DNA from: Archegozetes longisetosus
Lineage: Eukaryota; Arthropoda; Arachnida; Sarcoptiformes; Trhypochthoniidae
Assembly (NCBI GenBank): GCA_018873245.2
Contig: JAEMBT020000007.1
Span: 2,748,001 to 2,812,000 of the forward strand
Direction: 5' to 3'
DNA: 64,000 nucleotides
The position numbers and the translations under genes are program-made. This document shows, in pieces, positions 24,277 to 37,376 of this stretch (position 1 is its first letter; every line of letters starts with the position of its first letter). Below the pieces are notes generated by a model. The model did no database searches. It saw nothing but the letters and a program-made list of their open reading frames with translations, and was not told where the DNA came from.

Positions 24277-26110
24277 AAATTAATGAAAAAAGGTATTTTA
24301 CTTAGAATTAATGTAATAATAGATAAGATATTTTAGTTAATTGCTGACACCGGTCTGTTACCCATAGCTATTCATGTTCGAGTTTAGTACGCAACAACAG
24401 GATTTGGTAATAGCTTTCAGACAATTTCTCCATCTCTCTTTTAATTTTTCGATTAATTATTCAACAAGTATAGCTTTAAAAGATTAATGTGCAAAATATG
24501 AATGATTACCGTAACCACTTGAACTATCAATTGTGGAATAGCCTTTGTCGTCTTCAATAGTGTGTTATTAATTATCGCTTAAGTGTATACATTCTTAACT
24601 TATTTAAACATTTTCTTTACTTTAGGTTTTGATTTTCATTACTTTGCGCAGTTTTTCTTCTGAATTTTGTTGGTTCCATGTCTAACTAAATAACTTTAGT
24701 AGTTTTATCCAATTTTACATAACTCTTACAAATTGTGTTTACACCTTGTTTAACTTGTTCTTCACTTCTCTTTTTGATTTCTTAGGCTTTCGGCTACTGC
24801 GCGCGACAATTGAGCGCAGCGAAAATTGGGAGTACAACGATAAAGTGCATGAGCTATGAAAGTGGGTTCACCATCGACTTTACCCACTACTTTGTATAGT
24901 GTAGCAGTCAATGCAAAGGTCTACAAAGAGTTAGCATATAAGTTCATATACTGACCTGAACGTTGTTTTTGAATATGATCTGAATTGTTTTATGAAAAAT
25001 TCCTATTTTAATTCATTTAACTTCAATCACGAATAATTTAAATCTCAGTGTTTAATTATATCATAATTATATTGATATATTTAATCGGATATGAAATAAT
25101 CTATTCAAGAAAATTATTGGTTCTGAGAATTTCAATGCAGTTCTGAAATAATAACATGCTTTCTCAAAAAGTTCAATAAAATTTCATTTAATTCTATCTT
25201 TTAATACCTTTTAAAATTTCAAACATCTGGTGCTCAATTGTCGTGTCGAGCTCAGATCTCATAAGCTTAAATTGCTTTCGCTCAATTCATATGTTCCGAA
25301 AAATAAAGGTCAACGACAATATGTTTCCTTGTAAAGTCAAATTAAATTTAAAAATTTCGCAACTAAAGTCAATATGGGTTGCGATTTTATTTAAATTTTA
25401 TTTTTAGAAAAGCAATTTGTAACAGTCTCGATCAAAAAATCTATATTTCATTAAGAAGTGCTTCTTATTGAACTATAGAAAATTTTCTCAGATACAAAAA
25501 CAAATGATTACTTTCAAATATAGTTCATTAAATACCAAATTTTCTTATTCTCAGATCTTCATAACATAAATATCTAAATTTAAAATATTTTTAGTTTTCT
25601 TCTTATCGATTCTCGTCCATTAAACGCCATCTATAAACATGAACTAATCCTGAGAATTTCTAATTATTCTAATTAAATCAAGACATTCATGTCCTATTAA
25701 ACTGTGCTTTCACTAAATCCTTGATAATATTCAATAAAATCATATTTATGTCTCTTCTTTTAAGTAAGCACGACTTTTATATTTTTAAATTTAGAAATAC
25801 TTAGAATTGTTTATAGCACTGATTTGAACAGTACTTAGATCTTTTAATTTGCAATTGAATTCATTTGTGACTATTTAAACTAGTGTTGGAAAGTTTCTAG
25901 AAACTTTGTTGAGAAACTTTCTAAAGATTTTCTTTTTACAACACTAATTTAAACTTAATATGTGCAAATTATCGATTGCAGTTGTTATGATGACTTTGGT
26001 ATCGCTTCATATCTAAATTAATCAGAATATGATATACTAAATTATTTCTATATTTAGTTTAATGTTTAGTTCGAGGTCAAACATACGAATACAAGCTATT
26101 ACTGCTTATA
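24277..26110. other. Intergenic DNA with small palindrome
   Basis: Mostly AT-rich and without genes. A GC-richer patch at about 24785-24945 has no recognisable coding frame. A short palindrome AAAGTTTCTAGAAACTTT lies near 25890-25907. Confidence 0.4.
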
Positions 26111-26877
26111 CAGTAGACACTCGATATTTCGAAACCTCTTATTTTGAAATACTATCTATTTTGAACCTCTAAAAATGTCCCGTCATTTCTTCATAAGAAA
26201 TAATGTTAGTAATGAGACAGTCATCGCTTGCAAGTCTCGAACTTACATTTCATAAGTTAATATACTAGTAATCATAAGTTCTCGGTTATTTCTTATAAAA
26301 GTAATAATAGTTTGAACCTTCTTTACACGTAACCCTACATAAAGGAAGTATTTAAGAACTAACAATAAGCTAACATTAGTTCAGTCTCAGTTCGTTCATC
26401 TCTAAGTTATGTCTTTATTGAATGATATTAATAAATGAACTATTTAGTTGTACGCAACTTAGCGTATTCCGTGTTCTGTTAAAGTCAAATCAAAATTGAT
26501 AGAACTACTGTTTATCTCAATAATACCGCTTATTTTGAAATAGTATTTTGAACCAATTTGAACATCAGTCTATATTATTGTGTACCTCATTATTTTGAAA
26601 TATCTGTCGAGTAGTTTTGAGACATAATAACACATCAAAATTTCACAAAAAACATTATTATTAATACTGCTGAGCAGTTCAGGTTCCAGAAATTCGTGGA
26701 CGAGCCTCAAACCTGAGCCCCAATCTAAATAAAATCTTAGTTTTAATGATTTAAATATTGCATTTTAAGCGGAACCTCTATTTCGAACTTCTTTCAGTGT
26801 ACCGGCTACTTTGAAAACTTGCTATTTTGAACAGAATTTATTGGCAGAAGCGGGTTCAAAATAACGAGGTTCTACTG
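26111..26877. mobile_element. Pogo/Tigger-type non-autonomous element
   Basis: Ends are CAGTAGACACTCGATATTTC on the left and, reversed, CAGTAGAACCTCGTTATTTT on the right, the classic pogo/Tigger terminal sequence. TA flanks both sides (26109-26110, 26878-26879). Subterminal repeats of the TATTTTGAA type occur in both halves. The 767-bp interior has no transposase frame. Confidence 0.85.
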
Positions 26878-27573
26878 TATCTAACACTATTTAAATACTG
26901 AAATCATTCTTTCCTTTAACAACAGTTTTGATAATTCTATATCATTTATAAAATAATTTTTATTCAAGTTACTCATAATTACATTCACAAATTCATGAGT
27001 TGATTTACTATTAATTTATTTAATCAAATCCGTAACTAATCAATAAGTAAACGAAACAATAATTTTTTATTTAATACACAAGCTATGGAACCTTTCATAT
27101 GTTTAGATATAATAATATCAATAATTGGACAAAACATTTACAGAATTATATTAAATTTTTGTAAAAACTATTGAATTAATTATCTGTTACGAAATACTGG
27201 CAAATATAACGTGATGATTGATAGAAATGATCTATACAATCGATAGAAGTTTTGGTTTGCAAGTATAAGTAAAGAATATGAGATAAAAGTAATGAACGAA
27301 TCTTGCGCCTAAACGTAGAACAATTTCTTTGTATACTCTTTCATTCATTTCTATTTTTTAATCACAAATACTATGAAGTATTGAAGTTTTTAAAAGATTT
27401 TATGAGAAAGCTAAGCTTCATAAATTAGAATAAAATAGATTGATGCTTAAAAATTTATAGAAAGCTAATACAAGATTTACGACTTTTATTAGGAAAAGAA
27501 GAGCATGTAGTCGAAAGATATACAGAATTGCGATTGTCTTGAATGATTTATATTGTTGAATAAGAGCTTTTTT

Positions 27574-29135
27574 CTAAACCTTTTCCTTTAAACTGTGTTC
27601 GACGAGTAATAAGAAAATACTGCTGAAATAATGGATCACCTGAAAATGAAAACAACTATATTATAAGATTCAGATGCAATCTTATTCGATATTATTTTTG
27701 AAAATTACTTACATATTCAAAAGTTCTTCTAGTTATCAATTTATCGTCTGCAAAAGTAAAACCAATCTTATTGTCAAGTTTTTCTATATAATTCATCAAC
27801 TAAACACAAAGATTTTTATTTTTCTTAAGATTTTAGATTTTCAAACTTACCATTAGTTTCATTTTAATCGTAAAATTAGCCCTAACACTAATAAGCTTTA
27901 AAACCTTAGACAATATTTTGTTAGAATGGGAAATAGTAGACGCAGAATAAGTCACGATTAAGACTAACATTATATGAGCCCATAATATAATAGAATATTC
28001 AATACGCAAAAACCATGTTACGGGTGCAATAAATATTAGATACATTAAAAAGCAGATGATTGTAATATAAATTGAGTAAAACACAGTCAAATAATTTTTC
28101 CAGTATTTATTATAAATTTTGTATTGCAGACACAAGTTGTTGTGTTCTTTCAAATATCTTCTGATCATAAATGAATTTATCATCAAAGGATAACTATTTG
28201 GAATCGATATATATTTTAGTTTTCTATCAATAGCATCAAATCTTAATCTCAAATAATAGCAAATAATATAATAATATCCAGGTATCCAGTAGACAGCCTC
28301 GCAAGCGATGTAACACCAAATTGCTATTAATACTGCCCATGGGATGCCAAAAAGAAGAAAGTCTTTTAGATTATAATTTAGCAAGAATGTAACAAAAGCA
28401 ATCATAAAACAGCCGTAAGTTATGCAATTAACGAAATGATAGGAAGTTTTCAACACTAGTTTCGAGATATTTAGAAACTTGATCGCAATCTTTTCATCAG
28501 TTATCCCTATTTTACATGAAAAAACCATTTGATTAGATACTTTGTAGGTTTTGAAAATCTAATGAAAAATTAATTGTGTAAAGAAATTTTCAGGGATAAG
28601 AATTTGAGAGTTTTAGTTTTTAATAGATTTTTTCATTCGTTCCCTGTGTTTTTCAGTGGCTTATTTGATAGAAATTTTTAAGACTTTTAATATGTATTAA
28701 TTTATACCTATTTTCTTGCAGGGTATCAATCCTGATAAAAACGCAAATACTTCGAGCCATTTGTATTGTTTACTCTGATGACAATGAAGAAATACATACA
28801 TAACGATGTAATTCATTGTCCACAACAGAAATGAAAGTTCATTGTGAAAACGACTTCCTTCCCAAGTGATGCCACGGACTTCCAAGATAAACTACTATTT
28901 TATTATTATTATCAGTGATGTGTAACACTTTTAATATTCTATAAGAGAAAACTATCATAAACACTAAACGAGATATCTCCTTCAAGTCCGAACTTGTTTT
29001 GTCAATTTTCTCATCAGAATGAGTTTCAAGTAATCTCTTGAGATATCCGTTTTCATACTTGGAATATTTGATAAAACGTTGATCCGAAAGTATATCAACC
29101 TTTTGATTGATTCCCATTTTTAAAAATTGATCCAA
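27574..29135 (-). CDS. Gustatory-receptor-like chemoreceptor, one frameshift
   Basis: Multi-pass membrane protein of the arthropod gustatory/odorant receptor type, about 411 residues in four exons on the minus strand: 29135-28708, 28506-27851, 27799-27713, 27639-27574, all with GT-AG introns. Exon 1 holds a cytoplasmic N-terminus and the first membrane segments (ELSFLLWTMNYIVMYVFL). Exon 2 holds four to five more, including SYHFVNCITYGCFMIAFVTF and ITIICFLMYLIFIAPVTWFL. Exon 3 (LMNYIEKLDNKIGFTFADDK) and exon 4 (VIHYFSSIFLLLVEHSLKEK) form the short conserved C-terminal part; small phase-conserved 3' exons are usual in this family. The ligand is unknown. Exon 1 needs one frame change: removing a base from the T run at 28847-28850 joins ...GRKSF to HNELSF. 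This may be an error or a recent lesion. Confidence 0.7.
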
Positions 29136-29942
29136 AGTGTAGAAGTTTGTCCTCTTTGTTAATAGCTCTCGAGCTAAAGCAAGCAGTGACTAGTAAGAGT
29201 AACCTCATATTTATAGTTTATGCTCAATGAAAGTAAACTGATAAAAAGCAAATAAGAGATATTTTAAATTCAAATATTGGTGTTATGAAGCATTAATTGG
29301 TCTTAAGATCTGAGAAACAAGCAAATTTGTATAGAATCAACTATATTTAGAAGAAATGATATGAATTTGAGAAAAAATTTCATAGTTTAATAGTAAAGTA
29401 CTTTTTAGTGAGATACTAATTTTTGATTGCATTTTTAAAATGCAAAGATAATACATATAATGACATTAAATACAATAATACATTGAATAATACAAAAACA
29501 TAATTGTAGTCTATATTGACTTTCACCCGGAAATTTAGAAATTTAATTTGACTATGCGAGAAAAACATATTATCCTTGACTTAGTTTTGTATTATCATTT
29601 CAAATGGAGTTTAATAACATGAATGTTTTATGGTGTTTACCAACTTTGAATTTTATTTCAGCTTTAATAGGCATTGTTTTTAACAAAACGAAAGGAAAAA
29701 CTATTTGTGAAAGAGATTAGAAATAAAATACAAAGTTGTGTTCCATCACTTCGTTTTGGTAACCAAGTCGACTTATTTCATTTCTAGCTTTATAATTGGT
29801 CTCAAGCATTCTTTTGAACTTATTTTCAACAAAAAACTGAAATAAATACTCGAATTATAGGTGACCTAGAAATTTGGAAAAAAATTTTAAAATCATGATA
29901 AGAAAAAACTATTTTTGAGAACGCATCTGAAAAATGACTTAC
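29136..29942. other. Intergenic DNA within chemoreceptor cluster
   Basis: AT-rich sequence between the near-intact receptor gene and the receptor relic. No promoter element or coding frame can be named with confidence. Confidence 0.45.
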
Positions 29943-30290
29943 AGATCGAAAAGTTGTTTAGCAGTCAATATGATAAATGAATGTAAAACAAATCTTATCA
30001 TTTACAAGTTTTCTTTCATATAATTGATTAGCTATACGAAAAATAAAAAAATATTGCGATAGGTATTAACCAAGTTTTTTAGCTCACGATTAGTTTTGTA
30101 TGATTCGAAAGATATTTGATGTCTAGCATTTATTTCATGCAGTCCATGAAATAGAGTTTGATAAAAATAAGAAACAAGAACGCATATATACTGTCAAAAA
30201 ATGAGATGATAGTACAATTGACAACTTGAAAAGTAAAATTCGTTAAAACTCGATCGATAAATATATAAAATAGAAAGCAGATGATTATAA
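29943..30290 (-). pseudogene. Second gustatory receptor relic
   Basis: The stretch 30031-29943 aligns by eye with exon 3 of the neighbouring receptor: CTAATCAATTATATGAAAG matches TTGATGAATTATATAGAAA, and it keeps both the acceptor AG and a GTAAGT donor. Upstream on the minus strand (about 30290-30082), IIICFLFYIF followed by a second hydrophobic stretch resembles the exon 2 membrane segments. In-frame stops are present (for example after ...FMDCMK), and exons 1 and 4 are not recognised. Confidence 0.55.
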
Positions 30291-31282
30291 TGAAATATGA
30301 TTAATGATTTGGATGAATACATATTCTCACATTTATTTTTTGTGACATGGGCTCTTAATCAGTATGGAAAACTCGAACTAAGCGTTTGTGTAGAGTTTTT
30401 CATTATATTGTAGGCTTATCGAGATGAATGAATTAAAATCATGGCCTCAGTGTAAGATTTCAAATCATTTTTTATCATTTCTCTATCTAAGAGTCTGGTC
30501 AGACTCGATAAAGTGCTGCCAGTGTTTTAGGATACTTTTGTATTGAAGTTTTGTAGTTTAGAAGTTACTTACCCTGACGATTAAATTTACTAAAATTGTT
30601 ATGAGATGTTGAATGAGGACAATATCTGTTTTAGCTTGGTACAAGTATCTTATTCGACAGCACACTAACGAAACACATTAATAAAGTAAAACTAAAACAT
30701 AACGACTTGTACTGAATTTCTCTCACATTTTATAGTTTTTTAGTTAGCTTAATTTTAATGATTTTAAACTTGAAGCAATATTTTGTCGGCTGTTTAATAA
30801 ATATTAACATTATTGCTAGATTTATATTACTAAAAACACTAGTATGGGTTATGTTTACTGTCAAAGTTTATCTTGTTTAATTTTATCAAATGCTCGTTTT
30901 ATTTCGTTTAAATTTGCTTAATGAAATAAACTTAGAACTAATTATAACAAAGATATCCAAAACAATTTTATGTTACATGTATATTAGGGGAATAAGTCAT
31001 TTTTGTAATAACAAATAAGACAAGTTCTTCTGATGTATTTATTAAAGAATAAACAAAAAATTCGTTAAACTAACTATAAAACGAGATAAACTCTGATACT
31101 TGTTATGTTTCAGAAAAAGCCGTTATAAGTCACATAATATAAGGTGCTTTAATGGGTCATATTTCACAAAATATTAATATCAACCTATTGAAAATTAATT
31201 GCTAAAATATTGGAATTTTCTGAAAGAAATGCTGGTTTTTCACACAAAAATTAAATTTTATTTTTAAAAATGTTATCGAATA
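30291..31282. other. AT-rich intergenic DNA
   Basis: No gene recognised. The 3' flank of the mariner relic may start near 31140, but a terminal inverted repeat could not be fixed. Confidence 0.45.
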
Positions 31283-32313
31283 CTAATCAATGATATAATC
31301 GACATCATCATCGATGACAACATCCCAACATCTGACCAAATCTCTGAGCATCCCTCATACCAGGAGGGTTACTTTGTAATAAAATATTCAAGTAGTACTA
31401 TTTTGAGTACATACAAATTTTGGGACTTTTTGCCGTAAAGGAAGTGCTGTAGAGATAAAAAATGATAGTCTGAAGGGGCAATATCTGGCGAATATGGAGG
31501 GTGAGGGAGGACTTGCCAACCCAACTCCTGGATCTTTCGTTGAATGACTTTTGCAGTATGAGGCTATGCATCGTCATGTTGGAGAATAACTCTTCTGCAG
31601 TTGACCAGCACCAGGAGTTTTTCAGCTAATGTTGCTTGCAATCGATCGAATTGTTGGCAATAAATGTCTGCAGTAACTGTCTGGCCCATTTCAAATACTT
31701 CATAATGGATAATTTCAAACCAACCCCATCAAACGCACAGTTGAGCCTTTTGCTGGTGAAGACCGGGATTTGCAGTTGGAACCGGTCTCTGGCCACTTGA
31801 TAGCCATTGATTTGCGCGTTTTGGGTTATCATACAAAACCCATTTCTCGTCTCCCGTAACAATTTGCTTGAGAAATGACACTCTTTTGTGTCTAATAAGC
31901 AATGAATTGCAAATCATTGTTCTCTGCGCTTTATTTTCATCGGAAAATTCATTGGGGAACCCATACCCCCGATCTATGGCGCTTCCCGATCTGTTGAAGA
32001 TGTTCGCAAACTGTTGAGACCAGCGCCAAGAGTTTCGGCAATTTCTTCAATCGTCTGTCGCGGATCCGACTAAAACAATGAGCGCAAGACATTGTTATCC
32101 AACACAACAGGTCTTCCAGATTCCGGGAAATCTTCGAGACTATAATCGCCAGAACGGAATCTGGAGAACCATTGTTGGCTTTGACTAACAGTCAATGCTT
32201 TATCGCCATTGGTATCACTTAAGTCTTTGGTCGCAACTGTTGCATTTTATCTGTGGTTGAACTCATACAACAATGTCTTATATGGATCCGATTGGGAAAG
32301 TCTTCAGACATTG
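31283..32313 (-). pseudogene. Mariner transposase pseudogene (DD34D)
   Basis: Read on the minus strand, fragments in order are: MSEDFPNRIHIRHCCMSSTT at the start, SQSQQWFSRFRSGDYSLEDF with GRPVV (mariner helix-turn-helix), TGDEKWVLYDNPKRANQWLS (first catalytic Asp), HDDA followed by a TAG stop and PHTAK (second Asp), then HPPYSPDIAPSDYHFL (third Asp, the DD34D arrangement), and RCWDVVIDDDVDYIID to a stop at 31283-31285. Several frame changes and stops inactivate it. The three-aspartate triad and the YSPDLAPSDYH-like motif make this a true mariner, distinct from the Tc1-like copies in the window. Confidence 0.9.
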
Positions 32314-32876
32314 TTGTACACAATCGTAAAAATTACTTTTCAATAATAAATTAAAGACAAATAATTGAACTTTCGATTGAGAAACAGAATCAAATTATGA
32401 ACAATTGAAATCATATAATAAATGGTATTTAAGAGCGATTCAATAAGTACCGCGTTTCTTTCCGAAAAAACTCAATATATTTCAAGAATTGATTATCCTC
32501 GAAGTTGGTGTTCTATATTTGTTAGTTTTTAAAAAATATATTTCACATCATATTTTGTCCAATACTTGTTAATAAGTTGTTTATTTTCTGACAAAACTTA
32601 TTTTGTTCTAATATCTGCTTAATTTTCAATGACTTTAAATCGAATCTAATATATTCGAGAAATCTCATTTTTCAGTAAAGCCTGTCTAATTTCTCGTGCA
32701 GCTAGGTTTGTAAGAGGCAACTAAATAAATCCATAGAAAATTAATACCAACTTTTTATTGTTTTTTAAGTCTTTTAACTGAATATGTAAGTTAGACAGAT
32801 TTAAGAAAGCTTCACTTTTAGATATATAATAATAGTTCATTTCCAGCTAGTAACTAATATTATGTCAATATAATTT
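32314..32876. other. Mariner flank and spacer
   Basis: The sequence near 32425-32455 (ATTCAATAAGTACCGCG region) may be the outer end of the mariner, but the opposite end near 31140 matches only weakly. Otherwise it is AT-rich spacer before the 3' end of the monooxygenase gene. Confidence 0.35.
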
Positions 32877-34741
32877 TTAATCAATAAAATCAAAGATAAT
32901 AAATGCAAGTAAAAATATGACAAAAGAAATGATAATTCTATAAGAACTAGCATTAAAGCAAGAACTACTCATTATTTGATTGTCATTTCGACTTAAAGCA
33001 AATTTGACCCTATAGTCAGCTTCGATGATGGCATTTCGAGCGCCATCCCATGAATGTGGACCATTGAGTCGGTAGTGGTATGACAAAGTAGTTCCAAATA
33101 TTAATTTGAAAAAAAGTTTAGGATCAGAAAAGAGATACTTTCTGAAATCAGGATAAACTCCAATAATTTTTGCGATATCGTCCATATATGAGATCCAATC
33201 GACTCCTATTGCATCTCTAGGAGATCCATAATATTTAGCATTGCGAACAGCTGTCACAGCCGCTATATCATCGGCTATTTGTTCTTGGGATGGAAAATCA
33301 CACTTTCCTGCCATCAGTAATGCATACCACCGGGTTTGCATTTCCATTAATGGGAATAAAGCTCCGTTTGGCTGCAAAGCGCCGATTATTGCTAAACTTG
33401 GATGTGATAGTTGCTTAGGAAATACTTGCTTGTACAATTTCAATTTGTTGTTATCTGGTTGTTTAAGTATACTATCATCTAGTGATGGAAAGCCATAATG
33501 ATAACCAGTTGCCATAACCACTAAATCGCATTTTGTCACTTCTTTGTCTCCTATTGTTTGGTATTTTATTTAAACAGAATAAACAAAAGATAAGTTTGAT
33601 TTAAATTTCTGGAAGCTTTGATTTGACTTATGATAAAAATAGATAAGAGTTTTTACCAACAAATATAACTCCATTCTCAACAAATCTCTCGATATTTTTC
33701 TTAACAATAACTCTTCCGCTGAGTATTCTATTAGGCAAAAGATCACAAATAATGGGGCCCTGAGATAAACATCTGAAATCTGGCTTAATGCCGTATAGTT
33801 TATGATCGAAACGTTCGTTAAGGTAGAAAGTTTCGTAATACCAACAAGCCCAACTGAAGGGTAGATAGCTCATTATTTTATGAATGAATCGTCTTATCCT
33901 TTGGTAATCACTTGGTATACCGTTAGACCCAACTCTATACCAAATCCAACCACCGGTTCGGACAGCAATATATGTGTTATCGCACACAAAACTGAAACAA
34001 TAAGTCAAACATAAGTCTCAAAATATTGTAGCATTTAGCGAAAAATTTAAACCTTAGTTCAGCGGCTATTTCAGATGCAGAACTACCGATCCCGACGACA
34101 ACTGCTGTCTTGTTTTCAAAGCCGGACGCAGACTTGAACGATCGTGAATGCATTATTTGGCCTAAAAATTCAATGTGTGCTTAAGAATGAGTATAACTAA
34201 CAGCTGATGATCATTGACAACTTTGATTACCTTTAAATAATTGCTGACCAGGAAATTGTGGCCAACGAGGGGTAACGTGATGTCCGGTGCAGACCATAAC
34301 TCCATCGAAAACTTCAGAAAAAACTTTGTTTTCTCTATCATTACTAATAGAAACTTTCCATTTATGGGTATCCTCATAGTCACTGTTTTTCTCTACTTTG
34401 GTAACTGTGTGATTGAACTGAATGTGTGATAAGAGACCAAACTTTTGTGCATATAATTCAAAATACTTAATCATATATGTGCTATGCAAATAATTGGGAA
34501 ACTCTTTAGGCATTGGAAAGTCTGAGAAAGAGCTCAATTCTTTACTTGAGTTACTTATGGTTGACTTTTGAACACTTGAGACACCTTCGATCTCTTCGTC
34601 TCTATATCTCCACAGACCTCCAATTTGATCAGTCTTTTCGTAGCAGACCACTTCAAAACCCTCTTCGATACATGACTTAATCGACGGAAGACCTGAAGCT
34701 CCAGAACCGACGACACAGATTCTGATTGCTTTTTTGGACAT
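32877..34741 (-). CDS. Flavin-containing monooxygenase
   Basis: Complete FAD/NADPH monooxygenase that oxygenates nitrogen- or sulfur-containing soft nucleophiles, probably at the endoplasmic reticulum. Four exons on the minus strand: 34741-34231, 34161-34053, 33991-33657, 33550-32877; the coding length is 1,629 nt, giving 542 residues, close to vertebrate-type FMOs (about 530). Visible motifs: N-terminal FAD site VVGSGASGL; GLWRY; FMO signature region FDGVMVCTGHHVTPRWP (residues 150-166); NADPH site VVGIGSSASEIA in exon 2; conserved ATGY in VVMATGYHYGFP; and a C-terminal hydrophobic anchor SFVIFLLAFIIFDFID. All introns are short (53-106 bp) with GT-AG ends, and no frameshift is needed. It is transcribed away from the fatty acid synthase gene. 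Orthology to a particular FMO subtype is not decidable here. Confidence 0.95.
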
Positions 34742-36877
34742 TTTCTTGTGATAATTATTAGAACTAAAATTAATAAAACTATACTTAAAGTAATGTCATA
34801 GCATTAATGCGATAACTAGACTGAGTGGTAAACTTAAGAGTTTGTACGGGGTGTCTGGTATGAGCCTCCCCTATTTTCTTAAAAGGTTATCGAAAAACGG
34901 CTTATGATAAGATATTAAAAATAAGTTAATAATACACTTGATCTCAAAGTATTTTGTATATTAAGTTGTAGGAATGAGACAACTTAAGTGAACTAAAATA
35001 AATGAAGAAAAAGTGAACATGTAAAGAATGCTATCAAATGACACTAAAAATACCCTTAAAAATGAATATTTTCATTAATTCTTTTAAAGCTTACATTTAA
35101 GTATTCATAATTTTGAGAAAACTTTTGATTATACTACTTTATATTTAATTGTAGTCATGGAAAAAATCTAAAGTACCAACTAAATTTGATCTAGTTCTTT
35201 ATTCTTATATTCGAATTTGATTTCAGAAATATTGTTTGTGAGTAATCATGGAAGGGATAGTTCTTTTTAAAAATGTGAAGGTCCCCATTTGATATTTTTG
35301 TCCCGTCATGAGATAAGCCAGTGGTGATCACTCTACCATTTAAACATTTTTAACTAATGTTTTAGATGCGAATAAAATTAAAAAAAATCATTCAATAGAA
35401 CTTTATTTAAAATGATTGAACTTCAATACAATGCATACTTTTGAAAGAGACAACAGTGGTTCAAAGAGTATTTCAAAGGATTAATGCACTTTAGCTTTCT
35501 TAGGATATGGGTTTCGCAAACAGTAAACGCAAATCATTACTTATTTTCTTAGAAAATGTTAAAAATATTATAAAAAATTTAGATGTTCTAAAAGCCGGAG
35601 GCTTTAATGCCCAGCTTTAGTCCTGGGCTGGAGACTGAAGGTTACCCCAAACTTGAAGACTTGGCATCCTTAGCCTCAATATTGATGAATCGGGAAGTCT
35701 AGGCCTTGAATTTGAAATTGAATCCTAAAAATGAAGAACTATCTCTTTGTTTATCTTTTAATTGCAGATACTATGTTGATAGTTATCTTTAGTCATGAAG
35801 AAAGTTAGAATTATGGTTGCTTTTTCGCAATTAGCATAAAAATAGCTCAAAATTTTCCCAAAGTAAAATTCCAGTTTTGTAATAATTGTTACAAAAGCAA
35901 AAGAAATGAGCTATCTATCATTAATGCTTTAACTTTTTGATTAAAAGCAGTTATAGAAAATCAACTCCGAACTAGGATATTTTATCTAATGAGTTGCAAA
36001 CAGATAAAAATAAGCATTTTAACAGGCATTTTTAATTCCCTATTTAACTGAAATTTCATTTGCCCACTGACCACCAAATTGAACCTGTTTCGCACCAATT
36101 TCGCTACTTTTCTTAACTCAATAACATTTCTAAGAAATTTCAAAATTATAACACATGAAATTTTAATCTTCGCGCATTTGTTATACTTTCGTAATTATCT
36201 GATAGAAGACAAAGAATGACAGAAGAAACCATTAAGCTTCAAAATATTATTCAACTCAACAAAGTTTTAGATAATAATTAATAAACTTATGATATTTTTT
36301 ATCATCGATCTCTCCACCGCCTTTGATATTTTTACCATCTATTTACCCACTTTTAAAAAACGGTTTTACTACTATAAAGCTGGACCTTCATCTATCATAT
36401 AGTAGGATCAAACAGATAGTTCTCCATTCTTTTTTAGGACTTAATTCCGAATTCAAGACATTTTGCTTTCTGATTTATTAGTATTAAAATCTTTAATCAC
36501 TGAATTTTCTACAAGCCTAAAAATTTGTTGGCTTAATTTATCGAACCCTATGGTGATCGATAACTTATTAATGAGGGGTTTTTATGCAAAATTAGAAAAC
36601 TGAAAATTTATTTCTAGAAATTTTTATACTGATTTCCTACATATACAACTATAATTTTAACCTTCCTCACGGCTAAAGATAATTACCAACATAGTTATTG
36701 GCTGTAATTAGAAGATATATACAGTAAAAGAATAGGGCGTTTACCGAAACGCAAACTCGGGTATCTCTTAGAGAGAAAGTGAAAGGACGTCGACAATTGC
36801 GATTTACTTCTAAATTGTTTTTTTTATCTCAAAAGTTTATGTTTTGTGGGGAATTTGATTTATTTCAATGCGAACTC
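34742..36877. other. Divergent intergenic region between FMO and FAS
   Basis: Holds the presumed promoters of the two divergent genes, but no TATA box or named factor site can be defended. A GC-richer patch at 35590-35720 (GCCGGAGGCTTTAATGCC...) has no recognisable frame. Confidence 0.4.
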
Positions 36878-36925
36878 GTGTGTGTGTGTGTGTGTGTGTG
36901 TGATTGATTGATTGATATATATATA
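36878..36925 (+). repeat. Compound microsatellite (GT)n(TGAT)n(TA)n
   Basis: A GT run from 36878 to about 36902 passes directly into four TGAT-type units and a short TA run. It is a simple-sequence tract about 700 bp upstream of the fatty acid synthase start. Confidence 0.95.
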
Positions 36926-37303
36926 ATGTACTATAAAAAAGAGTATCTGATTTAGATTGAAGATTTTATTTAAATGAAGTGAATTTTTGATTATTTAAAA
37001 GTTAAGAACTGATAAAAATATGATGAAGTTTTATATCGTTATGTTCGCTTAGAGATAATTCCTTTTAGATGAGCGCCGTTTGAGCCAATGCATCTTTTGA
37101 TGCGTCTGATCAAATTCACCATGACTCTAATCATAACATTTTTAATTAATTTAAATTTTGTTTACTTTTAATTAGATATTAAATATAAAACTTACCTAAA
37201 TCAAACTTGATTATATAGACTATTGAATGGCATTATTTATTAATTATTTAACTTAATATTTTATTAGTTATAGAAGTTTTAAATCAGATACTTCTTTATA
37301 GTA

Positions 37304-37306
<3 letters not shown>

Positions 37307-37370
<64 letters not shown>
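37307..37370 (+). repeat. (TC)32 microsatellite upstream of FAS
   Basis: Thirty-two uninterrupted TC dinucleotides end 262 bp before the fatty acid synthase ATG. Such GA/CT tracts can bind GAGA-type factors or form non-B DNA in arthropod promoters; a regulatory role here is inference from position only. Confidence 0.95.

Positions 37371-37376
<6 letters not shown>

Noticed and set aside
25885-25930. Possible heat-shock element (TTCTAGAA core within a perfect 18-bp palindrome)
   Set aside because: Only one properly spaced head-to-head pair is present, and no gene start lies near; AT-rich palindromes of this size are expected.
31140-32455. Terminal inverted repeats for the mariner relic
   Set aside because: Candidate ends near 31145 and 32450 match at only about 10 of 16 positions, too weak to define the boundaries.
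33241-33498. Plus-strand open frame of 85 codons
   Set aside because: It is antisense to exon 4 of the monooxygenase, whose conserved motifs explain the open frame.
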